A DNA stretch of 55,943 nucleotides, taken from NCBI GenBank assembly GCA_023667365.1, contig JAMPAG010000009.1:1-55943 (forward strand), read 5' to 3'. A program made the position numbers and the translations under genes. The notes under the pieces are model-generated. The model saw nothing but the letters and a program-made list of their open reading frames with translations, was not told where the DNA came from and ran no database searches. This DNA is from a bacterium. Its GTDB lineage: Bacteria > Bacillota > Clostridia > Lachnospirales > Lachnospiraceae. This document shows positions 18,091 through 26,314 of this stretch, in pieces (the stretch's first letter is position 1; the number at the start of each line of letters is the position of its first letter).

Positions 18091-18153
18091 GGACGCTGCT
18101 CGTCGCTCCCCTCGCGGGTCATGACGTAAGACGGTATGTCAGCACGGGAAATT
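18066..18153 (+). repeat. Direct repeat of the permease 3' end
   Basis: ACGGTATGTCAGCACGGG (18066-18083) recurs at 18131-18148; 22 of 23 bases match when extended by five. The second copy supplies the last codons and stop of the convergent nitrilase-like gene. Confidence 0.85.
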
Positions 18154-18861
18154 AAGTTCCACGATCAAAATCCCTTCTTTGTCGAAAGGGAGGCGGTCAA
18201 GGATTTTTCCGCCGGAGAAATGAAAGGAACCGCCGTGATTTTGCGGATCGTCATCCAGAGGGTTTACCATCAGGACATGCGCGGCGGCGGACGAAGCCTG
18301 TTCTGTATAGGCGGAAAGCTCCTCCTGCTCCCAATCCTCCACGGAAAAATTAACGTAAATGGGCCAGATCAGTAACGACTCTGTCTTGAATTGTTCAGGG
18401 CAATCCCACAGATCGCCGCATAGGGCGAGTTTGATTTTTTGACCACGGAAAAGAAAGGCGTCTGTTTCCGTTCCCTCACAGTAGTGAGGATCCGTTTCCG
18501 GACACTCTTTCCAGCCGCTTGTGATCCTCCTGTAGTTGTGCAGGATCTCTCCGTCTTCAATGACGATGCAGGAGGAATACAGGCGGTCATTTTCTTTTTC
18601 GATATATCCCGTCAGCAGTGCTGTGTCATATTCTTTTGTCCATTTACGCAATTGGCGGATCGTTTCAGACTGCTGTTCGAGGGCGGCGTCCCGATCGACC
18701 GCGTAGTCCCAGCAAAGGGAATCGAAGCCTTGCAGATAGGCTTCCCCAAAGCAGAGCAGATCGACTTTCCCCTGGGACTCCCGCATCGCCCGCTCTATCT
18801 GGGACATGTTAAAGGACACATCTTTATTCTTGCATAAAAAAGATACCAAACCAATTTTCAT
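18139..18861 (-). CDS. Carbon-nitrogen hydrolase (nitrilase superfamily)
   Basis: About 240 residues from the MKIGLVSF start. The nitrilase fold has the catalytic Glu in CFGEAYLQG and nucleophilic Cys in LALCGDLWD. The expected catalytic Lys region (KxHL in most members) reads YRRITSGWKE, so Lys may be displaced to WKE or the activity altered. The substrate is unknown, possibly an N-carbamoyl or amide compound. A second start 12 bases upstream is possible. It is read toward the ABC permease; its C-terminal codons (NFPC, stop) lie in the duplicated permease sequence, so the original 3' end may have been replaced. Confidence 0.85.
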   Translation of the reverse strand: MKIGLVSFLCKNKDVSFNMSQIERAMRESQGKVDLLCFGEAYLQGFDSLCWDYAVDRDAALEQQSETIRQLRKWTKEYDTALLTGYIEKENDRLYSSCIVIEDGEILHNYRRITSGWKECPETDPHYCEGTETDAFLFRGQKIKLALCGDLWDCPEQFKTESLLIWPIYVNFSVEDWEQEELSAYTEQASSAAAHVLMVNPLDDDPQNHGGSFHFSGGKILDRLPFDKEGILIVELNFPC

Positions 18862-19013
18862 GGGAATCACCATGCCTTTCTTTCAAACTGCGGACTTTAT
18901 GCGTAAGCATCAATCTAATCAGCCTAATCATCCATGCGGATGCAAGCCTGCGCGTTTTGGGCTGACGCCCGATCGGGGCTGCTATTTGAGCGGAATCCGA
19001 TCCGGGTGCGTTT

Positions 19014-19043
19014 AGTGTACCACAGGCGGAGCGGCGGATGCAA
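19014..19043 (-). promoter_or_regulatory. Possible promoter of the nitrilase-like gene
   Basis: Minus strand TTGCAT (19038-19043), 18-base spacer, TACACT (19014-19019). The remaining 150 bases up to the gene start show no feature. Confidence 0.45.
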
Positions 19044-19100
19044 GAGGGCGGAAAAATGGCAGCTTTGAAAGAAAATGTATGATAGAGTGTGTAAGATGCT

Positions 19101-19148
19101 AATGCTGTAAAATATTTCGTTGATTATTACAGCATTTTTGAATATAAT
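19101..19148 (+). promoter_or_regulatory. Antitoxin promoter with overlapping palindromic operator
   Basis: TTGATT (19120-19125), 17-base spacer, TATAAT (19143-19148). A perfect 10-base inverted repeat AATGCTGTAA (19101-19110)/TTACAGCATT (19127-19136) brackets the -35, matching the autoregulated layout of toxin-antitoxin pairs. It could also fold as a hairpin before TTTTT. Confidence 0.65.
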
Positions 19149-19193
19149 ATAAAAAAGAGCGTTATAACTTAATTTGAAAAGGATGGTATATCT

Positions 19194-19442
19194 ATGGCAA
19201 GCATATTACCGGTATCAGATTTAAGAAATTATAATGAGGTTTTGAAAAATTGTCAGATCGGAGAACCTGTATTTCTGACGAAAAATGGCAGGGGCAGATT
19301 CGTGGTAATGGATATAGAAGATTACGAGCATGATAAGGCAGAAAGAAAGTTGTTAGCGAGACTGCATGAGGCAGAGGAAGCCGTTAAAGATGGAAATGGC
19401 TGGCTGACAATGGATGAATTAAAAGCAGAGGTCGGAGAGTAG
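19194..19442 (+). CDS. Phd/YefM-family antitoxin
   Basis: 82 residues. The N-terminal DNA-binding fold reads ASILPVSDLRNYNEVLKN and EPVFLTKNGRGRFVVMDIEDYE. The C-terminal toxin-wrapping tail holds GNGWLTMDELKAEVGE. AAGGATGG precedes ATG 19194. It is followed 4 bases later by the remnant of its toxin. The antitoxin looks complete and probably still represses its promoter through the inverted repeat upstream. Confidence 0.92.
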   Translation: MASILPVSDLRNYNEVLKNCQIGEPVFLTKNGRGRFVVMDIEDYEHDKAERKLLARLHEAEEAVKDGNGWLTMDELKAEVGE

Positions 19443-19446
19443 GTTT

Positions 19447-19608
19447 ATGATGAGATTGCGAATCAATCCTAAACGCGTGAGCTTTAAGACGGATTATAAA
19501 TATGTGGTGTGGAATGATTATGTGGTGTTGTATAAGGTTGCTAAAGAGACAATTGAGATTTATCGGGTAGTGAATCGCTATCAGGACATTACGAATCTTT
19601 TTCGTTAG
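19447..19608 (+). pseudogene. N-terminally truncated RelE/ParE-type toxin
   Basis: 53 residues, too short for a full toxin (about 90-105). The sequence KYVVWNDYVVLYKVAKETIEIYRVVNRYQDI is the C-terminal beta-sheet and the YRVV...YQDI tail of RelE/ParE toxins. The N-terminal helices that carry most of the fold are missing, and the antitoxin stop is 4 bases before the ATG. The toxin is therefore probably inactive, leaving an orphan antitoxin. The fragment may still bind the antitoxin. Confidence 0.75.
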
Positions 19609-19748
19609 TGTATAGTAAAATATGATTCATGAAAAAATCATCTTGTTCTTTTATCCCGTTCAAAGTGAACCAGACGTGCTCTTGTAAATTTAATGAAATT
19701 TTGCTTGTAAGGAACAAATTAGAATCTTGACGGAAAGGCTTGATAACG

Positions 19749-20327
19749 ATGCAGACAAAAGATGCAATGGACCGGAAGCTGATGGAGAGCTTTAAGGAGC
19801 TTGTTCTTCATATGCCGATCGAAAAGATCACGATCAAGGATATTACGGACGGAGCCGGCGTGATCCGCCCGACCTTTTATAATCATTTCCAGGATAAATA
19901 TGAACTGTTGGAGCATATCATCCGCACGGAAATCTTAGAGCCGATGATGCCGCTCATCAAAAGCGGGATGGTCAGTGCGGCGATTACGATCATTTTTACG
20001 AATCTCTTAAAGGAGCGCGAGTTTTACCGCAGGGCGGGCAGACTGGAAGGGCAGAACTCGTTTCAGTCCATTACGAAAGAATGCATTAAGGGACTGCTCT
20101 ACGAGTATATGATGGAAGAGACGCGCGGAAAGGCGGAATCGGGCAATCCGCTCATGAAAAAGTTTTTGACGGTGGAAAATCTGGCGGATTACTATGCGCA
20201 TTCGCTCACGTTCATCGTCATGCGCTGGCTGCATGATGACTCGGATGTTTCGCCTGCAGAGATCGCAGAGATTTATGAGTTCCTGCTCACGCATTCCATG
20301 AAGGACATGATTGAGGCGATGCAGTAA
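19749..20327 (+). CDS. TetR-family regulator of the MMPL operon
   Basis: 192 residues from ATG 19749 with GGAAAGG upstream. HTH: MPIEKITIKDITDGAGVIRPTFYNHFQDKYELLEHII, followed by a helical ligand domain ending LLTHSMKDMIEAMQ. It resembles the TetR regulators that sit beside MMPL/YhgE-type genes in Firmicutes. A terminator separates it from the transporter, but the tight orientation and order suggest regulation of the two downstream membrane genes. Confidence 0.88.
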   Translation: MQTKDAMDRKLMESFKELVLHMPIEKITIKDITDGAGVIRPTFYNHFQDKYELLEHIIRTEILEPMMPLIKSGMVSAAITIIFTNLLKEREFYRRAGRLEGQNSFQSITKECIKGLLYEYMMEETRGKAESGNPLMKKFLTVENLADYYAHSLTFIVMRWLHDDSDVSPAEIAEIYEFLLTHSMKDMIEAMQ

Positions 20328-20379
20328 AAAACAAGGAATACAAAAAAACGATTTTGTATTATTTTGGCGGACAAAAAAG

Positions 20380-20416
20380 GGAATTGTCTTTTTTTACAAG
20401 ACAGTTCTCTTTTTTT
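20380..20416 (+). terminator. Terminator between tetR and the MMPL gene
   Basis: GAATTGTCT (20381-20389) pairs with AGACAGTTC (20399-20407) and is followed by CTC and seven T. The T-rich loop makes it bidirectional in part. Confidence 0.75.
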
Positions 20417-20591
20417 GCATATTTTTTTTCGAGAAAAAAATGTGTATAGTACTCCACACAGAAGAAAAACCGCACCGCAGAGGAGAACGGACGGCGGGGC
20501 GGCGCGGGCGCCTGCAAAGGAAGCTGCGGTATGTATGCGGCGTGCAGAGGCGCCTGTCGGGTTTTTCAAGATGAAAGGAGCGGATGAGACG

Positions 20592-22706
20592 ATGTATCAA
20601 CTTGGAAAGGGAATCGTAAAATGCAGATACTTCATTTTTGCGCTGAGTCTGCTGCTGTTGATCCCGGCGGGGATCGGGTATGTGAACACGAGAGTCAATT
20701 ATGATATTCTCTCGTATCTGCCGGGAGACATCGAGACGATGGAGGGACAGGATATTCTCGTGGAGGATTTCGGGACGGGCGCGTTTTCCATCTGCGTGCT
20801 GGAAGGAATGTCGCCGCGGGAAGTCAGTATCCTTGAGGAAAAAATGGAGGCGGTGGAACATGTCAAAAACGTAATCTGGTATGATGACGCTGCGGATATT
20901 TCCATACCGATCAGCATTCTTCCGGATTCGGTCCGGGAGGTGTTTTACGACGAGGATGCGGATTGCACGATGATGGCGATCCTGTTTGACACCACGATGT
21001 CGGCGGATGAGACGATGAATGCGATCGAAGAGATTCGGGAGATCGCGGATGAACGATGCTTCATCAGCGGCATGAGCGCGGTCGTTACGGATATAAAAAA
21101 TTTGTCCGACAAGGAAGTGCCGGTCTATGTGGTCATTGCCGTGATTCTGGCGCTGATCGTACTGTCGCTGACGATGGACTCCTTTTTGATCCCGTTATTC
21201 TTTTTGCTGAGTATCGGAATGGCGGTCGTCTACAATCTGGGAACGAATGTTTTTGGGGGAGAAATTTCTTATGTGACAAAAGCGCTGAGCGCGGTGCTGC
21301 AATTGGGCGTGACCATGGATTACTCTATTTTTCTCTGGCACAGCTATAAGGCGGAAAAAGTGAAGAATCCGTCGGATAAGTATGACGCGATGGCGCATGC
21401 GATCGGCAATTCCATCACGTCCGTGATGGGAAGCTCACTGACAACGGTTGCAGGATTTATTTCCTTATGTTTTATGAGCTTCACACTCGGCTTAGATCTC
21501 GGCGTTGTCATGGCAAAGGGCGTTGTAATCGGCGTGATCTGCTGCGTGACGATCCTGCCGTCCATGATCCTGATGTTTGATAAAGCGCTGGAGCGCACGA
21601 GCCACAAGCAGCTTTTACCGAAGTTCACGTGCGTATCAAAGTTCGTGACAAAACATTACATCTTATTGGCGGTCCTTTTTGCGGTGATCTGGATTCCGGC
21701 GACGATCGGATACACGAATACCGACGTCTATTACGATCTGGCGGGAACACTGCCGAAGGAGCTGCCCAGCATCATGGCAAATGAAAAACTGGCGGACACG
21801 TTTGAAATGGGAAGCACGCATATCGTTTTGGTCGATTCTGATATGCGGGCGGGCGACATGGACCGGATGCTTCGTGAGATCAGAAAGACGGACGGCGTTA
21901 AAAATGTGCTCGGTCTAAGCGCGCTGCTCGGACCGACGATCCCGAAGGAGCTGCTTCCTGACACGCTGACAAAGGAGGTCGTAAACGATCGGTACGAAAT
22001 GATGCTGGTCAGCTCCGAATATCAGGTGGCGACGGATGAGATAAACGACCAGTGCGACGCTTTGACGGACATTGTGAAGCGGTACGACGCGGACGGCATG
22101 GTAATCGGGGAAGCGGCATGTACGAAAGATTTGATCTCCATCACGAACCATGACTTTCAGACAGTATCGATCGTGTCTATCGGGGTGATCTTCCTTCTCA
22201 TCCTGATCGTGTTCAAATCGATCTCGCTGCCGGTCGTTTTAGTGGCGGTCATCGAGTTCGCGATTTTTATCAATATGGGAATCCCGTATTATACAAAAAC
22301 GACGCTGCCGTTCATCGCGTCCATTGTCATCGGGACGATCCAGTTAGGCGCGACGGTCGATTATGCGATCTTAATGACAAATAAATATAAGGATGCGCGC
22401 TATGGGGGCATGGATAAAAAAGAAGCGGTATTTCTGGCGCACAGCCAGTCCATCCAGTCCGTGATCGTCAGCGCGTTAAGCTTCTTCGCGGCGACGTTCG
22501 GCGTCGGGGTTTACAGTAATATTGATATGATCAGCGCATTGTGCATGTTGATGGCAAGAGGCGCGCTGATCAGTATGGCGGTCGTACTGCTCGTGCTGCC
22601 GAGCATGTTCCTGATCTTTGACGGACTGATCTGCCGCACAAGCGCGGGTTTCCGCAAGAAAAAAGAAAAGAGTGGGGAAGCCGTCGGGGAATTGCAGCAT
22701 TCGTGA
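20592..22706 (+). CDS. MMPL/RND-superfamily membrane transporter
   Basis: 704 residues from ATG 20592, with AAAGGAG 11 bases upstream. There are two repeats of the RND plan. Each has one helix, then an extracytoplasmic loop (YDILSYLPGDIETMEG; YYDLAGTLPKELPSIM), then five helices. GVTMDYSIFLWHSY and GATVDYAILMTNKY are equivalent helix-4 motifs carrying the membrane Asp used for proton coupling. The family exports lipids or hydrophobic compounds. Between regulator and heptad-repeat protein it forms a three-gene unit; the substrate is unknown. Confidence 0.92.
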   Translation: MYQLGKGIVKCRYFIFALSLLLLIPAGIGYVNTRVNYDILSYLPGDIETMEGQDILVEDFGTGAFSICVLEGMSPREVSILEEKMEAVEHVKNVIWYDDAADISIPISILPDSVREVFYDEDADCTMMAILFDTTMSADETMNAIEEIREIADERCFISGMSAVVTDIKNLSDKEVPVYVVIAVILALIVLSLTMDSFLIPLFFLLSIGMAVVYNLGTNVFGGEISYVTKALSAVLQLGVTMDYSIFLWHSYKAEKVKNPSDKYDAMAHAIGNSITSVMGSSLTTVAGFISLCFMSFTLGLDLGVVMAKGVVIGVICCVTILPSMILMFDKALERTSHKQLLPKFTCVSKFVTKHYILLAVLFAVIWIPATIGYTNTDVYYDLAGTLPKELPSIMANEKLADTFEMGSTHIVLVDSDMRAGDMDRMLREIRKTDGVKNVLGLSALLGPTIPKELLPDTLTKEVVNDRYEMMLVSSEYQVATDEINDQCDALTDIVKRYDADGMVIGEAACTKDLISITNHDFQTVSIVSIGVIFLLILIVFKSISLPVVLVAVIEFAIFINMGIPYYTKTTLPFIASIVIGTIQLGATVDYAILMTNKYKDARYGGMDKKEAVFLAHSQSIQSVIVSALSFFAATFGVGVYSNIDMISALCMLMARGALISMAVVLLVLPSMFLIFDGLICRTSAGFRKKKEKSGEAVGELQHS

Positions 22707-22853
22707 TCAAAGCGATGCCGGAGCGGTCGATCGGCGTACAGAAGGGTGCGGAACGGCACTGATTCATGCAGACAGGTGTTCAAGGACGGTTTCGCAGAAA
22801 AAATAGGGATTTTAGGGAAAATGCAAAAAAAGATCAAGAAAGGATGATGTGAG

Positions 22854-24554
22854 ATGAAACGGATCAATCATGGCAGCTTGATAAAGGGGATTGCCGTTAC
22901 AGCGGCGGTTGTGACTGTGACCGGATGCGTCGGTACGATATTGATCAATGATCTTCATGTGGATCAGGTCAGTGCGGCGGAAAAAGAAGAAGCAACGGAG
23001 GAAGTGCTGACGGAGGCGCTCGGACAGCAGATTGTCTCACACAGCGCGGAGTCGGGCAAGGAGGAGACCGTCTATGTGATTGCCGGAAGCGACGGAACGG
23101 CGCAAAGGATTATCGTGAGCAATCAGTTAAAGAACGGCGGGGGCGCGCAGATTTTGGAGGATGAGACGACGCTGACCGGGATTGAGAATGTGAAAGGAAC
23201 GCAGACCTACACGGCGGGCAGCGGCAACGCGATCACCTGGCAGGCGGACGGCGCGGACATTTATTATCAGGGAACGACGGACGCGGAGCTGCCGGTGGAG
23301 CTTCGGATGACCTATTATCTGGACGGTACAAAGGTGGAACCGGAGGAGCTGGCAGGGAAAAGCGGGCATGTTGTCATCCGTTTCGATTATGAGAACCACG
23401 CGAGGCAGACGGCGGTGATCGGCGGAGAGGAGACAGAGGTGTATGTGCCGTTTGCGGTGATCAGCGGCGCAGTCTTACCGCTGGAGCATTTTTCCAATAT
23501 TACGGTGTCAAGCGGCAGGATTCTTTCCGAGGGAAATAACGCGATTGTCGTCGGGTTTGCGTTTCCGGGACTTTCCGGGAACTTCCGTATCGGTGAAGAA
23601 GCAAAGGATACGCTTGAGGAAAACGGCGTGGATATGGGAAGGATTGATATTGACGCGCCGGAGTATCTGGAAATCGAAGCGGATGTCATAAATTTTGAAT
23701 TGGACATGACATTGAGCATGGTGCTTCCGAATCTGTTTTCTGATATTGACCTTGGTGCGGACATTGATCTAAGCGGCGTGTCCGAACAGCTTGACATGCT
23801 GGAGGATGCCATGACGCTGTTGTCCGACAGTTCGAGACAGCTTGTGGAGGGAAGCGGACAGCTTGCGGCGGGCGCACAGGAGCTGGCGGAGGGAGCGGCG
23901 AACGCACTGGATGGCGCCTATACGCTTGCGATAGGTACGCAGCAGCTCTCCGACGGCGGAAAGGCGGTCGCGGGAGGTGTCGGGAAACTGGCGGAGACAC
24001 TCAATGATATGATGTTACAGCTTCAGCCGGCGCATGACGGTTATGCACAGTTTGAGCAGGCGGTCGGACAGATGATGGCGGGTTACGGTTTATCGCAGGA
24101 GCAGGCGGTCGCAAGCGTGATGCAGGCGCAGGGTATGACGCAGAAGGAACTGACATATCTTGCGACGTTAAGCGGCATTTACGACGGACTTGCGGCGAAT
24201 GCAGGAGATATGATGGCGCTCGTGCAGGGTGCAAACGATTTAAGTGCGGGCATTGACACGGCAAATCAGGGCGCGTGGACGCTTTACGACGGTCTGACGG
24301 CACTGAGCGAGGGCGCAGGTACTTTGGAGAACGGCAGCAGGACGCTCTATGACGGAATGCGGCAGTTTGACGAGGAAGGTATTCAGGAGCTGACGGCGGC
24401 GTTTTCTGCGATGGATGCAGGCAGCCTTACCGAAATTTCTGAGAGAATGAAAGCAGTCATGGACGCGGCGGAGTCCTATCGGACATTCAGCGGCGCGCCG
24501 GAGGGATTGGATTCCACGGTTAAATTTGTTATCCGCACGGAAGCGGTCCGATAG
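22854..24554 (+). CDS. YhgE/Pip-like heptad-repeat secreted or lipoprotein partner of the MMPL protein
   Basis: 566 residues. The N-terminal hydrophobic segment ends VTVTGC, which fits a lipobox (V-T-G-C) or a single anchor. A beta-rich domain follows (about 60-300). From about 320 onward come glycine heptads such as QLVEGSGQLAAGAQELAEGA, typical of YhgE/Pip-type proteins and their X3-Leu-X2-Gly repeats. The last part has further heptads ending STVKFVIRTEAVR, with no C-terminal membrane helix. AAAGGA lies 9 bases upstream. It sits directly downstream of the MMPL gene, as such proteins often do, and probably spans the wall as the transporter's partner. Confidence 0.85.
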   Translation: MKRINHGSLIKGIAVTAAVVTVTGCVGTILINDLHVDQVSAAEKEEATEEVLTEALGQQIVSHSAESGKEETVYVIAGSDGTAQRIIVSNQLKNGGGAQILEDETTLTGIENVKGTQTYTAGSGNAITWQADGADIYYQGTTDAELPVELRMTYYLDGTKVEPEELAGKSGHVVIRFDYENHARQTAVIGGEETEVYVPFAVISGAVLPLEHFSNITVSSGRILSEGNNAIVVGFAFPGLSGNFRIGEEAKDTLEENGVDMGRIDIDAPEYLEIEADVINFELDMTLSMVLPNLFSDIDLGADIDLSGVSEQLDMLEDAMTLLSDSSRQLVEGSGQLAAGAQELAEGAANALDGAYTLAIGTQQLSDGGKAVAGGVGKLAETLNDMMLQLQPAHDGYAQFEQAVGQMMAGYGLSQEQAVASVMQAQGMTQKELTYLATLSGIYDGLAANAGDMMALVQGANDLSAGIDTANQGAWTLYDGLTALSEGAGTLENGSRTLYDGMRQFDEEGIQELTAAFSAMDAGSLTEISERMKAVMDAAESYRTFSGAPEGLDSTVKFVIRTEAVR

Positions 24555-24561
24555 AGCGGGA

Positions 24562-25035
24562 TTAGAATCGCAACAGATATAAATAAGAATCTCTGTCCGG
24601 GTATTCATAGGCGAACGGCAGCTCGTCCCTTGTGATACGGACATAGCCTTCTTTTTCAAAAAAGCGATGGCAGTTTACGGCTACGGACGGCGTGTCAAAC
24701 AGAAGCTGTTTCATCCGGTGCTCTTTTGCATAAGTAAGCAGGGTCCGATACAGTGCGGTCAGAACGCCGCGCTTCCGGCAGGCGGCGTCCACAAAGCCCT
24801 TTTTCAAAACGCCGTTGCCGTTTCCTTTGTTCATTAAGGCAAGCGTACCGATCAATCTACCGTCTTCGGTGGCAAGCCAAAACTGTCCGCCGTCCTTTTC
24901 ATAGAAATTCGGAATATCAAGCAGGTCGGGCTGTTCTTCCAGAGACAGCCCGATTTTTGCTTCGTCGTTTTGGATATGCAGGATCAGATCGATGATCTGC
25001 TGTCTGTATGCGTCCTGATAGGTGATGATCTCCAT
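24562..25035 (-). CDS. GNAT-family acetyltransferase
   Basis: 157 residues from ATG 25035, chosen because AGGAGG is 7 bases before it. The complete GNAT fold includes QFWLATEDGRLIGTLALMN (beta 4) and the acetyl-CoA loop FVDAACRKRGVLTALYRTLL, in which R-x-x-G is KRGV. FFEKEGY is near the end. The substrate is not predictable. It is convergent with the heptad-repeat gene, with only 7 bases between stops and no visible terminator. Confidence 0.85.
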   Translation of the reverse strand: MEIITYQDAYRQQIIDLILHIQNDEAKIGLSLEEQPDLLDIPNFYEKDGGQFWLATEDGRLIGTLALMNKGNGNGVLKKGFVDAACRKRGVLTALYRTLLTYAKEHRMKQLLFDTPSVAVNCHRFFEKEGYVRITRDELPFAYEYPDRDSYLYLLRF

Positions 25036-25123
25036 GTGTTTCCTCCTGTGGTTTTGTATCTGCTTCTCTGAGTTTATCATCAAAGACGGGACGCTTCAAA
25101 TTGTTTTTTACATGAAAAATGTG

Positions 25124-25153
25124 TTGCTGTTATCGCAGCCGCCATGCTACAAT
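25124..25153 (+). promoter_or_regulatory. Promoter of the second GNAT gene
   Basis: TTGCTG (25124-25129), 18-base spacer, TACAAT (25148-25153), about 100 bases before the gene. Confidence 0.55.
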
Positions 25154-25256
25154 GAACATATGAGCGATGCTGGACAAACGGAAAGCGCGGTCGTTGCCGG
25201 GCTGTCAGAGCCGTGTGCGGTAATGCGCGACAAAAATGAAAGCCGGAGGTGTACTT

Positions 25257-25823
25257 ATGCGAGACCCCTATGAAACCTGCCCTGTCTACGAAAATGAAAA
25301 GGTGCTGCTAAGACTGATCGAGGCGGCGGACGCCGACGACCTGCTCGCGGTGTATTCTGATGAAAAGGCAGTGCCGTTCTTTAACGGCGATAATTGTAAC
25401 GGCGACGATTTTCACTACACCTCCATGGAGCGGATGCAGAGTGCCGTGGCGTTCTGGCAACAGGCATACACAGAGAAATGGTTTGTGCGGTGGACGATCG
25501 TTGACAAAGAGAGCGGTCACGCGGTTGGAACGATCGAGCTGTTTAACCGCAGGGCGCAGGATTATTTTAATGAATGCGGGCTGCTGCGTCTGGATTTACG
25601 AAGCGATTATGAGCGCGAGGACTGGATCAGCGGGATTTTGTCTTTGATCGTTCCGGATGCGTTTACGCTGTTTGGATGCCGCATGGCGGCGACCAAAGTC
25701 TGGTCTTACGCCGCAGAACGCAAAAAAGCAATGGAAAAAGCAGGTTTTACGCTGTCTGAGGAAGTGCTGGTCGGCGGGGACGACGGGAAAACATATACGG
25801 ATTATTATGTGCGTCTGCTATAA
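25257..25823 (+). CDS. GNAT-family acetyltransferase (RimJ/RimL-like)
   Basis: 188 residues from ATG 25257 (GGAGG 8 bases upstream). It opens with LLRLIEAADADDLLAVYSDEKAVPFFNG, the usual start of RimJ/RimL-type N-acetyltransferases. WTIVDKESGHAVGTIELFNR and the late ERKKAMEKAGFTLSEEV complete the fold. The acetyl-CoA loop (LDLRSDYEREDWISGILS) is poor compared with the Q/RxxGxG consensus, so activity is uncertain. It is a single gene upstream of a tRNA. Confidence 0.82.
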   Translation: MRDPYETCPVYENEKVLLRLIEAADADDLLAVYSDEKAVPFFNGDNCNGDDFHYTSMERMQSAVAFWQQAYTEKWFVRWTIVDKESGHAVGTIELFNRRAQDYFNECGLLRLDLRSDYEREDWISGILSLIVPDAFTLFGCRMAATKVWSYAAERKKAMEKAGFTLSEEVLVGGDDGKTYTDYYVRLL

Positions 25824-25973
25824 GACGGACAGGTCCGTTTTGCGGGAAAAATGAAAAATTTTTTGATTAAAAATCATTTTTCTACTTTTCAGAACGGAAA
25901 TGACGTAGTATAATAATATCGTTCTTGGCGGCGGAGCGGCATCTGGAGATGCTGTGCTGTTCGTCAATACGAT

Positions 25974-26046
25974 GGGGTATTAGCGCAGTTGGGAGCGCGC
26001 AACATCCGCAATGTTGAGGTCACGGGTTCGAATCCCGTATACTCCA
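25974..26046 (+). tRNA. tRNA-Ala (anticodon CGC)
   Basis: A full cloverleaf can be drawn. The acceptor GGGGTAT pairs with ATACTCC including G3-U70, the alanine identity pair. The D-stem is GCGC/GCGC. The anticodon stem CAACA/TGTTG has loop TCCGCAA, and the T-arm is ACGGG-TTCGAAT-CCCGT. A73 follows and CCA is not encoded. The loop reads C at position 33, where U is nearly universal; anticodon 34-36 is CGC. TATAAT at 25910-25915 is the likely -10. Confidence 0.9.
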
Positions 26047-26056
26047 CTTAAATCAA

Positions 26057-26095
26057 AACGGTCGAACAGAGTTCAAACTCTGTTCTGACACCGTT
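26057..26095 (+). terminator. Nested hairpin after the tRNA
   Basis: Outer arms AACGGT (26057-26062)/ACCGTT (26090-26095) enclose GAACAGAGTT/AACTCTGTTC. It lacks a T-run, so it may be a processing or attenuation structure rather than a classical terminator. Bases 26096-26314 hold nothing else recognisable. Confidence 0.55.
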
Positions 26096-26314
26096 CGAAT
26101 TGATGGCATCGCCGTGTACCAAAGCATTTCGTGTCTAAGATTATCCTCGATTGTCTGTTAAATCTTTATATTACTCCAGAGACTTTTGAAAATTTATTTC
26201 TGTGGTCTGTCAGAAACCTCAAAAGACAATCATAGAATGGTGATAATTGCAAAAAATACAGCGCTTTGATCTATATGGAAATACTATTTGCATCAGAAGA
26301 AGGGAGGCTGCAAG

